The notes beneath the pieces are model-generated. The model searched no databases and was not told where the DNA came from. It was given only the letters and a program-made list of their open reading frames with translations. Both the position numbers and the translations under genes were made by a program. Shown piece by piece: positions 34,801-45,745 of a DNA stretch of 64,000 nucleotides; the first letter of the stretch is position 1; each line of letters starts with the position of its first letter. Source of the stretch: Carallia brachiata (Eukaryota > Streptophyta > Magnoliopsida > Malpighiales > Rhizophoraceae); assembly GCA_021464245.1 (NCBI GenBank), contig JADCRB010000017.1, positions 1,833,427 through 1,897,426 on the forward strand, in the 5' to 3' direction.

Positions 34801-36772
34801 TGGAGTCCAAACGTCTTCTCTACATACAAATACGTAATAATATAAAATATAAATAATTAAATTTTTTAAAAAATATAAATTATTAGATATTATAAAATAA
34901 ACGGTATGCCTGTTTATGCATTACAAATGAGTTAGATAATGGTAATCCTTTGAGAAAACAGGTAACAACTTCTTGCTATTTCACCAATACTTTTCTTTTC
35001 TGTTTTTGTCGCCTGCCATTTGGATCTACAGGATGTGCACCTGAGGCCGTTCATAGAAAAAAACTGCCTTCTTTCAATTAGGCGAGTAAGCAAGTTACCT
35101 ACACCGAAGCATCTTGCCTACCAAGAATATATTGATAAGATATATTCATTGAAAATTCTCCGATTTTGATGAAAAAATAGTCCCTTTTTTGTCAAAACGG
35201 AGAAACCATACACATAAATAGATTCGTGATACTATGTGATCATCGTACCAAAACTAATTAAAATAAACATATTAGACAAGGATGTGTATTGGAGAACAAA
35301 GATTAGAGAAAAATTAGGTAGCAACACTTGAGAATAATAAAAATGTGAATTAATCATTTCTCATTTAGTCTTACAAATAAATTAAATTGAATGTAATAAA
35401 ATTATTTTATTTCCTTCTTGTATTTATTATAATGTTTGATAATATTGTAAAGTAGTTATGCTCTCAAAGGAATAAGTTTAGTTAGTAAGGAACGGAGCAG
35501 TCCCTTTACTTGTTTGATCCTCGCTAGAGCACTTCAAAAAAATCTTCTTATGTACCACTACAGTCTGCAAAATTATTCGGAATGTTGACTTGGCCTCGAA
35601 TGATTTGAAAGTTATATGAATATACTCTTATCCTAAAAAGGTAAAACAAAAGGGAAAAACAATAAACAAAGATGAAGTTTACCTTTTTTAAAAAAATTCA
35701 TGAAGATTATCTTTTGATTCATAGTGATCCAAATATATTTAGCATAATAGGTAATCTTAATCCCGAAAAAGGAAGCTTCATCTTGGTTTACATTTTTTGC
35801 TACCATTATGGAAGAATCCTTTTTTTTTTTTTTTTTTGATCAATGGAAGAATCCACTTTTACAATACGTTTGGGAGGGTAGAAAATAGGAGGAGCGGAAG
35901 GTTTTTATGGAAAACTATAAATGAAGGTATTTGAGAAGAAGAAATCACATGGAAAAGAGTGGGGTCCAGCGACATTTTAACTTTCCCAACAGAAAAAGTT
36001 CATGGCCATATTTGGGAGCCAAATAGCAAAGCATATTGCATTAGAAAAAAAAAATTTGAAATTTTTTTAAATCATAATTTAAGGTAATATTAAATATATT
36101 TAGAATAATATTAAATATATATTTAAAATTTAATTTATAATTAAAAAAAAGAGAATTTGAATACTATATGATCAAATGATTTGGCCATGTAGTATATCCT
36201 TTTTCCCTAAGTCTCACAAAAAAACCATTCACCCAACTTTGGGGAGAAAGGCATTTGGCTTGGCCTGCTCCTTTTTTATTTGGTTAAAATTATTTTTATG
36301 TTTTTATTTTTTAAATTTTTATTTAAAGAATACAATAAGTGGTTATATATATATATATAAGATTAGTGCACAACCTTTCGTAGTACATGATTTTATTAAT
36401 ATTTTTAAAATATAAATATCTATATTATTCTAGTTGGTAAATATAACTATCTATTGTTTTTTATTTTGAGAAAAAAATACATATACTATGTATGATTTAA
36501 ATTATATAATATAAATATAAATATTCCAGTGGATGATTTTAAAAAGAAGGGTACAATATATATATATATATATATATATATTATGCACCTATATATATAT
36601 ATATATATTATGCACCTACATAAGTGTTTGGGCGTTGATGGATTGGTAGCATGCCTTTGCCTACATTTAACGGAGTAGTGTTAGACTCCTTGGATCACAT
36701 GATAAACAAACCGAACAAATGAAAATTAGACCAGACATTAATAATTCAATCAATTGAATCAATCAGTTTAAT

Positions 36773-38176
36773 TTAAGGGTCTGTTTGGTTTACCTGTTAA
36801 TTATTATTATTGTTATTATTGTTACTGATTATTAAAATAAAATTACAAGTTTAATTAAATTAATATTTACTGCTTGCTGTTTAAGATTAATAAAAGCCAT
36901 TTCACATTTAAGGAAACAAGAGATAAGATAACGAGACTCTCTGTAAATTAGATTTTCAACTAAGCAATAAATTTCTCAAAAATTGAAAGCCTAAATAAAA
37001 ACGGGATTTTTTTTATAGAAAAGAACAAGCACAAAGAAGAGAAATTAAATTGAACTACCAACTACCCAATATATACATCTATAAGACGTTAAAAATTAAA
37101 AAGGAAAACATAAATAATTCATTCTTCCAATTTTTGGCCAAAACACAAACACTGTGCAGTGAAAGAATGAGACAAAAAAGGCAAGAAGAACGAAAAGTTC
37201 TCATAGTCATAGAGCTACAGAGTGAATCGAGGCCTTTAAATGTCTCACTTTTAGTCATTTTCTTATTTTATTCCTTGAAATCTTTAAATTTAAAAAGCCA
37301 AGGGAGTAATTGGTGCATTTCTAATTTTCTAAACAAAATAACAGGCCCATAAAACATATAACATATATGTATATACAACTGGCTTGCAAAAAATATAACA
37401 GCTAGAAGAAAACTGGACCAGATCTTTCAGAAAATGCAACTAGACTACAAAAATAATATAATTCCTTCTTAGCACCAATATGTACATATAACATTGTTTA
37501 TGTATGAATCTATCAAGGCAAGAGGAGGACAACGAGGCAACATACATATTGATAAAAAAAAACATGATAATTTGATAAAAAAACAACAAACGGTTTATAT
37601 ATAAACCGAAAATCTCATGGATTAATTCTAATAATTATTTGTGTTAGTAGCAATTTTGTCATGTTGATATACAATGAATTCTACAATACTTATTATTATC
37701 TAACAAGATAATTTGATAAAAAAAACAACAAACATATGCTAATCAGCAGAGAAGCTACCGAGAGAAAAAAAAATGAAATCAAGAGAGAACGAAAGAAAAA
37801 GAGAAAGAAAAGAAGATAACAAACTTACGTTGTTAAATTGTAGATAAGAGGTGGTGGAATTGAGAGGATAATCGGTGAAAAAGCACCAAAGCAAAGAGTA
37901 GAGTGACGTGTGAAGAGCGGAGAAGCACCAGAAGGACTGTGTGAATAACGAACATAAAATAAAAGTTAAAAAAGGAACATTTTAGTCTAAATAATTTATA
38001 TCAGCAACTGAGGGTTCTAAAAAGTAGACCTAACATACTTTTTAAAACAGCTGCTAATTAGACTCCTGATAAACAATCAGTAACCCCTTCAAATATTTTA
38101 TCAAACATGTATAACCCTACTTTTTTAAACTGAAAAACAAATGCACCATTTAAAAGGTAAAGTCAAACACCCTCAA
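36773..38176. mobile_element. non-autonomous hAT transposon with intact target duplication
   Basis: This 1404-base element has ends TTAAGGGTCTGTTTGGTTTA and, read backwards from the right, TTGAGGGTGTTTGACTTTAC. These are terminal inverted repeats that differ by a two-base gap and a few substitutions. It is flanked by AGTTTAAT at 36765-36772 and AGTTTAAT at 38177-38184, an exact 8-base duplication as produced by hAT transposases. Near both ends are subterminal runs of ATTATTATTG/CAATCAGTAA-type sequence. The interior has no transposase frame, so movement needs a helper element. The perfect duplication suggests a fairly young insertion. Confidence 0.75.
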
Positions 38177-38184
38177 AGTTTAAT

Positions 38185-39639
38185 AACACTACGTATGACA
38201 TAAGGCATTAACCTAATTTGGATAAGTGTTATAAGGACACTGTCTAATCAAAGAAACATTCATTGTCATGCATTTAATAATAGATGTTCCCTATACCCAC
38301 TGAACATTGTGACAAGGAAATTTGATGTTGTACAGTTTTTTTTTTTTTAAATTTAGTTGTTTTATTTAAATAAATTTAAAATATTAATAAAGTAAAATGA
38401 ATTGTTGGATAATTAAATTCATGAGAAAAAATAAATAAATTATAAAATATTGTTGGAAGGAATTATGTAATTAACTTAGTTGAAGCTATATAATGAAATT
38501 TTTTTGTTTTGTATTGCAAGCACCATGCCTTATTATCATAAATGTAATATCTTTTCTTTTTAAATTCATAACATGAGATTTCTTAAATAGATGTTTAAAT
38601 TTTAACTATTAAAGTGTCTTATAAAAAGAGAGGCCAAAAAGCCTTGAATGGATAATAGAATTATTAGAACTCAAAACCAGTACTAATAAATTTCAATAGA
38701 GTGTCATAACTAATTATATTAGAAACTATGTAATGAATTTTTTGTATTTTTGGGCGTTGCGAATGAATTTGTTGTTTATTAATTTTAAGGCAATGTGGAC
38801 CAGTCAGATTGGATCAGGCCGAACAAAATCGTGAAAGACCCAAGTTTTGCCCAATGAATTGATGGTCCAAGATTGGACCATGTTCGCTTAGCAAGATTTA
38901 AAGCCTAAATTCAGTCTCCGCACGGGTCAGGCCTTTGAAATGTCTAATTTGCATGTATCATTTCATTGTAATTGTACTGGTAAAGTCCCTTCGAATAACA
39001 AGATTGTCTTTGTAGTATGATAAGATTTATTCCATACGTTTAAAAATGTTTTGATGAAACTTTTAGCTGTCAAAAATTTTTGTTCGTGACCTTTTAATAG
39101 AAATTACATATATAGAATTAGCAGTTCTATTATATTAGTCAGGCATATTTATTTATTTATGGTTACAATTTAATTATGTAACATTATAGCGGACAAATAT
39201 GGAAATGCATAACCATTAGACTAAAAAATTTTTACACTCATTAATTTCATTAGATATGATTAATTATATAAAAATGTAACCAATACATTAGAAATTTTCT
39301 TCTTTTTCTATTTTGGGTTACAAAGAAGATCGAAAGGCTAAGAAATAAGAATAGAATTACTAAAACTCGAATACGAAATCAAAAAGTCTCAGTAGAGTAT
39401 CCCATTCATGGGATTTGGACCTCTCCAAAAAAAATTTCGTTTCTAGGATACTCAAAATACAAAAAATTATAGCATAAGATTTGGTTAATAAATTTTTTGC
39501 CACTATTTTGGTAAAAATAAGAAAATATACAATATTACTCTCTGATGGTATGCTAAATTTGCCATCTATTAATTCCATAGTAACCTGAGATTACCGTAAT
39601 TGAATAATGCAAGATTCTAATTAATGGCAGTCCGATCTT
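38185..39639. other. intergenic region
   Basis: No gene is supported. It is mostly AT-rich. The segment 38795-38950 is richer in GC and has short motifs (GATTGGATCAGGCC, GGTCCAAGATTGGACC) like those of other dispersed plant repeats, without definable ends. Confidence 0.45.
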
Positions 39640-40430
39640 CAAGCCAACACCAGAATTGCGTCAAGGCGATCCACTATCTCCCTACCTCTTCCTATTGGTT
39701 TCAGACGCTCTCAAGAGAATGTTGTCCAAAGCTGCAGAAGACAAGCATATTGGGGGGTTTTAAGATTAAGCCTCATTGCCCTACCTTTACTCGTATCTTT
39801 TTCGCTGACGATACCTTACTGTTTGGTGCAGCTACGAAGCAGGAGGCTTTAAGATTGAAGGAGCTAGTTGAGGCGCATTGTCAAGCATCCAGCCAAGCCA
39901 TTAATCGGGGCAAGTCAACGGTGGAGTTCAGTGAAAACACGCCCGATGGTATCCGATTAGAAATCTGCCAAGTCTTAGGAGTGAGATCTCTGAATGACAA
40001 AGAGCACTACCTAGGACTTCCTATCAACTTAGCAAGATCAAAAGAGAAGGCGCTTCAATTCATGCCTGAGCGGGTCGAGAGAAGAACTTACTCCTTGAAG
40101 CAACAACTGTTATCTTTGGCAGATATGGAAGTCCTTCTAAAGTGAGTGTCATCAAATTGTTATATTTGGCAGATAGGGAAGTCCTAACTAGTCTATGTTC
40201 ACCTCTCAATTCCCCCAAACCCTATGCAATCAAATTGATATTTTGATGTGTAAATTCTAGTGGGGACAACGGGCTGAGGAAAGGAGAATACATTGGGAGA
40301 CGGCGGAATAGGATTCAGAGAGTTATTAATATTCAACTTTGGCACGTTTGGCAAAATAGTGCTAGAGGTTGCTCAAGAATCCTTATGCGCTATGGGTCCA
40401 ATTTTTCTCAGCCTTCTTATAGTTTGTAAA
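39640..40430 (+). pseudogene. decayed LINE reverse transcriptase
   Basis: Translated pieces match the middle of plant L1-type ORF2: LRQGDPLSPYLFLLVSDAL at about 39655-39711, then, after a frame change in a G/T run near 39760, RIFFADDTLLFGAA, which holds the FADD form of the catalytic box. Then come INRGKSTVEFS and EHYLGLPINLARSKEKAL. A further piece, GDGGIGFRELLIFN near 40300, corresponds to the post-palm GLGFRDL segment of the family. Endonuclease, fingers and most of the C-terminus are missing, and stops and shifts are present. It is not obviously part of the LINE at 13775-14934. Confidence 0.8.
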
Positions 40431-40862
40431 AGATTTAAGCACATCGTCAATTTTTATCTATTCTTTATAAGTCATTTAGACATAAATGTTTCAAGATGAT
40501 TGATAAAAAATCTCATATATTGGACATATTCCATAATTTTCTCATTTTTTCATCTTGTATTCTATGAAAAGGAGCAAGTTAACGACAACAAAGCAAGACG
40601 ACGGAATAAAATTAAGAGATTTATTAATATTCAACCTGGCACTTTTAGAAATAGTGTTAGAGGTTGCTCAAGAATCCTAATGCGCTACGTGTCCAAATTT
40701 TCTACGCCCTTTAATATTTAGTGAAGGAGTTAAGCACAATGTTAATTTTTACCTATTTTTTTTAAGTCTTTTAGACATGAATGTTTCAAGATGATTGATA
40801 AAAAATCTCACATATTTGACATATTTCATAAGTTTCCCATTATTTTTTCATCTTGTATTCTT
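40299..40862. repeat. tandem duplication of about 298 bases in a LINE remnant
   Basis: Two units, 40299-40566 and 40597-40862, align over their length. Both carry GAGGTTGCTCAAGAATCCT, ATGCGCTA, TTTAGACAT, ATGTTTCAAGATGATTGAT and TTTTTTCATCTTGTATTCT. They differ at many positions, so the duplication is old. The first half of each unit is LINE-derived. Confidence 0.8.
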
Positions 40863-41458
40863 AAAACTGAGGAAAAAAAAAATTGTTCTGCAAGAATGTC
40901 TCTAGGTTGCTTGAGGAGCTCAAAAATCATTCTTTTAACGACACTTTCTAATGACTCTCTTAGTTAAGATTCGGATTAAACGGATTATTTAACTTTGAAA
41001 AACACAATTTTAAAGAATATTAGTAATCACAATCATTTTCGAAAAAAAGCCATAATCTGCCAAGTTTAAAAGGATAATGTCAGAATATTGTTGAGTACAA
41101 AACTAGAAATATTTTGATGCAAATTTCATATTTTTTGATCCTGTTATTAATTATTATAAATTTTGAAAGAAATAAAACATTTTAGGAATAATCTGAAAAT
41201 AACAAAAGACGAGAAATTTTGATTTGTTACAACTCAAAACGTGGGGCTCTCTAATTGCTCAGCAGAAATATAAAGTTAAGAGCAACTTTGTTGATTCTAG
41301 TCAACATATCCATATGACATTAACTTAAAGCGAAGATATAAGAAAACAACATTTGGGGCCGCCCACAGTATGATATTTGTTGAATTCCCAGAGTTGTGCT
41401 CTTTCTATGAGAGAGTGAACATCACTCTTCGTTGATCGAGCTTCTGCCGGATACTAGA
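40863..41458. other. intergenic region
   Basis: No gene or repeat is recognised between the LINE duplication and the Gypsy LTR. The sequence is moderately AT-rich. Confidence 0.5.
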
Positions 41459-42277
41459 TGTAAGCGATGTAAGTTTCGAATCTACGACAATTAGATTCGA
41501 AAATATAAATATAAATTATAAATTATAAATAAAAAATTTAAAATACAATAAAATTTACGTGGGGTTTATTTTTGTACGGATTCCCCGATTAATATTCGTT
41601 CGTGACTCCGTCAATGACTGCACGAGCTTGATCTTGACAGAAATAAATTTAATAACTTTATTTTGAAATGTGTAGACTCTGTTGAGGACTGAGGATGGAT
41701 CTGAGGTAGACACTTGAACTACAGTGAAGACCACAAAGACCTGATATGTCTCGATTTGGCTTGATTTTACTGAGGGCTATAAGGGCTTGTTCTTGGATGA
41801 GTTATCTAGAATTTGTTGAGGGCTGTAAGAGGTTTGATCTCAGACAAAATTTTGATATTTTAATATTTTAGACTTATAAATCTTACAAATCCAGATCTAA
41901 AGTAATCAAAGAGTATAAACCAAAAATATACTTGAAAATAAGTATAGAAAATTTTTTTGAATTTTATATCTGAGATATCTCTCTCAATGAAGTATATAGA
42001 GTATACCTCAGAATACAAAAATGTAGTAAAACAAGAAAATTTTTTGAAGGATTCAAAATCCTTTTGTTTTCTTTCAGGTTTTTCCCTATTTTTGGATTGC
42101 AATTCTGTTTGATGATCCTTTGAAATGGGGGGGGGGAGGGCCAATTATAGGCCTCCCCTCCCTTGTGGGAAATGAATAATTAGGTCGGCGTCGCTGATCT
42201 TGATTTTTCAAGGTCGGCAACACCTTCCATTGACTATTGATTTTTTTTTTGACTTTTTAACAAAAACGTGTTTTACA
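41459..42277 (-). repeat. 3' LTR of the Gypsy element
   Basis: An 819-base direct repeat of 51844-52649 with ends TGTAAGCG and TTTTACA. A G-rich run (GGGGGGGGGAGGG at 42127-42139) is present here but is shorter in the other copy. Shared blocks include GTGACTCCGTCAATGA, GACTGAGG and CAGGTTTTTCCCTATTT. Confidence 0.9.
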
Positions 42278-44460
42278 AATGCCTTCACTTCAAGACTTGG
42301 TGAGGAAGAACTTTGCATACGTGATACAGACCGAGTCTTGAAGTCCAACTTGAAACTTGAGATATATTGATGAATATTGAATGTTGAAGTCTTCTAATTC
42401 CGACTAACCTAACTGTTATTAGATCTCAATAGGAACCGATTCGACTTTGAGGAAGTCAGCTCTTCAGCCAATATAGAAATTGAAGTTCTGGCTTTAACTG
42501 ATGTCGAACTTCCATAGTTCGCAAAGGTTTTTTCATATGTTTTAAAGTTTTATAGCTCAGGTGAGGATGATGTAATAGGCAAAGAACTTGAACCTTCCCA
42601 TACTGAAGGCCTAGCACTACGAAACTTTAAAACCAGTACACAGAGAGACGGGCTATAGTGATGATTCTCGAGTTTGCTTTAACGTAATGAGAGTAGTTGG
42701 AACTTCCCTGTACGTCACCATATTTGAGAACAGATGAGGATGATCGCAATTTCTTGTCCCCCTGTGATAGATGTGAACTAAAGAGAGTGGTTGGAACGCT
42801 ATGACACATATGACGTTGGAGGTTGAGTTTCGAGGGCTTTCAAAGATCCCTCGAGGAGCACTACTTCTTCTCTTCTTAGCTCAGGCACCTCCAGACTCCA
42901 GTTTTTTGAACAAAAAATTTTCTGAAAAAGAAAGTGTATGAGCTAGTCATTTTTTTTCTGAGATAGGAAAGAACTACAGGGGTGAGTCTTGCGATTTGGG
43001 TGTGCAGGAAATATATACACACCAAAAAGCTTTTTTTTTTTTTTTTTGAAAAGTTAAAAGCAGATATGCAGAATCTGGTGGGGCCCTCTACGTCCCTTTC
43101 TTCATAAGAGACAGAAGAGGCAGTGGCTGACGTGTCGCAAAAGTCGTGACTGCGTACTGCCAAAGTCGTTGCACCTTATCTTTGTCAGTTGTCCTGGTAG
43201 GGCCTGAGGGGTAGTTCTAAGTTAATCCTAGCTTCGTTTGGCAGGCTGATGATGTTGATGCTGTTAGAGGCTTCCGGCCGATTGATGCTGCCAGGTTATT
43301 CTGAAAAGAGAGGTAAAGTTTGGTCGGAACGACTTTCTTTTGATGGGAAGTTTTCTCCTGAACTGAAGTACCCATAAGGGATGAACCCTTGGCTAACTCC
43401 ATAAAACCACTAGGACCAATATATGTACTCCCACAGGCTACGGATTTGATCGAAATAGCATGGAGGGATCATTGTAGTGGTAAAACTTATATCTGCTTCA
43501 TTTGAGGGTGAAACTGTATTAGTGAGATCTATTATAGGAACAACAGATTGTGCTGTAGAAACAGCAAATCTCAGTACTGTTTTTTGCCTGTTTCTTCGAT
43601 TCTGGAATCAAAAGTATATGTTTTTTATTTCGACTACTCCGAACGAGCACAGTCGTGAAGCAAGTTGGTAAAACTGTAGTGTATTAGGAATAGTACCTTT
43701 ATTATTGTGGAAGACTTCCTCCAAGATTTATAGTTGTGCCAAAGTTGGATGTCATCTTATGCGAGGTGACCTGTCTTCCTCCTTGTCCTGTCATCCTGCA
43801 GGTAGTTCCATTTTTCTTGCTGCAAAAAAGCAAAGTTGTGATGAAGACCAGTTAGGATTAAGGCAAGGATTTAGACTTAAACCCTCCATCGTTTTTATAT
43901 TTTTGGGCCGTTCACAGTTTACACTCATGCGGGTTAAGAGTGTTGGATTGGGTTTTGAGCTTGGGTTCTGGACATTGGCTAGATTAAGACTCGAGTGTTT
44001 GGGTTTTGGATTGGACTTGAGTTTTTGGACTTAGGCTCTAAATTTGGACTCAAGTGTTTGGGTTTTGAATTGGACTTGGACTTTTCGGTTCTAAGTTTGG
44101 ATTTGGACGTCTAGGCTTTCAGGCCTTAGATTTGGACTTTCAGTTTTTGGATTTGGACTTACGTTTTCAGACTTTGGATTTGGATTTGAGCTTTGGATTT
44201 GGACTTAGGTTTTAGACTTTGGATTTGCATTGGGGTTCTTGGATTTCAGACTTGGACTTTTGCTTGGGTTTTTGGATCAAGACCTCCAACTTCAAACTAT
44301 GTGATTTTTTTTTTCGATTTGTTTTATTTTTTTCTCTTTTTCTTTTGATTTTTTTTCTTACATATCTAAACATAATAATTCTTCAAAAATTTATTATCGA
44401 TCAAACGAATTTGAACGCCTTTTTGGTCTGATAGCATGTAGGCATTGTGGGTATATACTT
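42278..44460 (-). other. 3' internal region of the Gypsy element
   Basis: This part lies between the end of integrase and the 3' LTR. No protein domain is recognised. It contains a T run at 43029-43047 and a tandem-repeat block (43945-44290). Long noncoding 3' regions are typical of Tat-type Gypsy elements. Confidence 0.6.
43945..44290. repeat. degenerate TTGGACTT-type tandem repeats
   Basis: The motif TTGGACTT or TTGGATTT recurs many times at intervals of roughly 10 to 25 bases, with linkers such as GGGTTTT, GAGTTTTT and TAGGCTC. Examples are TTGGACTTGAGTTTTTGGAC and GGATTTGGACTTAGGTTTTA. It looks like an expanded and decayed minisatellite within the 3' region of the Gypsy element. Confidence 0.75.
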
Positions 44461-44849
44461 CCTTCACTAAGTATGGCCGTCCCATTTGGAAGTAAGCTTG
44501 TCACCAAGCAGGTGCTTCAAGTTAACGGGCTGTCGTACTGCAAGAACAAGGTCTTCAACTTGAAATGATTGAGGGTGAAGCCTACGGTTGAAGGCGTTGG
44601 CGAGTGAGGCTTGGTAGCACTCGAGTTGTTGTTGTACTTCGAGTCTCCTTTCATCGAGGGCTTCTAACTCATCCAAACGTAGTCAGGCATTTTTCTTCTT
44701 GTGTGAGCCCCTCTAGAACAGTCATGCGGAGAAAAAGATCTGCGTCTCCAAAGGTAGTATGGCTTTGACATCATAAACAAGTGCATAGGGTGTCACTTGC
44801 ATTGTAGTCCGATAAGTTGTGCGAGACGCTCATAATGCATAGGGAATTC

Positions 44850-45745
44850 TATTTATAAATACAAAAAAAAAGAAAAAAAAAAAAGAAAAGGGCCTTCTAA
44901 AAGTTTTTTTTAGAAGATTCTCGAAGGCTGACCCCATTTGAAAGAAAAAAAATTTTCAAAGTTAGGCATCGGCCAGGAAAAAAAAAAGTCAACGAAAAGT
45001 TGGTGACACAGTATTACATAGTGTCTCCTCTCTCCCCTACAAATAACCTTTATCACCAACCAATCAACAAACCCCCGAGAGAGCAAAAGCAAATTGCAAT
45101 TGTCCCCCTTAAAGAAATAAACTTTTCTCCTCTACGTTTTTATATTTTGGGCGTATACTATCGAAACGTCATTAAGTGCGATTTTTCAAAGTAAAGCCCC
45201 AAAATATCTAATATACTCATTTTCATTTATATTTTTGGTGTATACTCTCTGGCCACCTCAAATTGACATCTGCAAGAGTAAATATCCAAAATATTAACAT
45301 TCGTCTAAAATTAAGCTTTATACGACCCTCAGGGAAGCCATTCCACTTAACATAAAGCCTCTACGCTCTCAGCAGAGCTAAATCAGTTCAAGTGGGATCA
45401 AGCCCCGGCCCTCAGTGGAGTCAAATCAGTCTACCTGATATCAAGCCCATACGGCCTTTGTCGGAACCAGACCATTCTGAACGAGATGAAGCCTCTATGG
45501 CCCTCATCGGAGTTCCAGCATCCCCTAAGATCAAGAGTCAACCCTCAGTGGAATCTATTTCCTACAGTTTAAGATCACGCTGAAGAAATTCAACCTCTTT
45601 CGATCAAGATCAAACCTTCGTGGCCTTTGACTAAATCACAAGGGAGCATTAATCGAAAAATCTACCACAGATCGACCTCACAAAAATTTAAATTTTCACT
45701 TGTAATTTACATCTGTTTTTTTGACGTCTAACTATTGCAAGCTCG
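44850..45745. mobile_element. unidentified insertion of about 0.9 kb inside integrase
   Basis: Integrase sequence stops at about 45745 (KVVSKSWHDSVN) and resumes at about 44842 (IPYAL, then ASRTTYRTTMQVTPY). In the family these two segments are almost adjacent. The inserted sequence has A-rich tracts at the left (44864-44889), a CTACAAATAACC TATA-like motif (45038-45049), an AATAAA signal (45116-45121), and repeated units in its right half. It may be a solo LTR or another noncoding element. ATTTA occurs at both junctions, but TG...CA ends were not found, so its class is open. Confidence 0.5.
45314..45640. repeat. tandem repeat with a period of about 44 bases
   Basis: Seven or so diverged units follow one another. 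Each begins AAGCC or AAG, has a GGCCCTCAGNGGAGT-like centre, and ends in GATC or ATC. Clear units include AAGCCCCGGCCCTCAGTGGA..., AAGCCCATACGGCCTTTGTC... and AAGCCTCTATGGCCCTCATC.... It lies inside the segment inserted in integrase. Confidence 0.7.

Larger units (their letters stand above)
32165..36772. other. AT-rich intergenic region
   Basis: No gene is supported. It has a (TA)n microsatellite at 33175-33209, a purine-rich block of GAAAAA-type sequence at 33720-34030, an inverted-repeat element at about 34215-34800, a T run at 35819-35837 and (TA)n runs at 36339-36359 and 36557-36609. At 36557-36616 the unit (TA)n plus TTATGCACCT occurs twice in tandem. The stretches 32640-32870 and 33480-33660 are almost pure A/T. 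Confidence 0.5.

Noticed and set aside
36176..37352. Several open frames of 80-100 codons around the hAT element
   Set aside because: They are runs of AT-rich codons (Ile, Lys, Asn, Phe) with no conserved motifs; none looks like a transposase.
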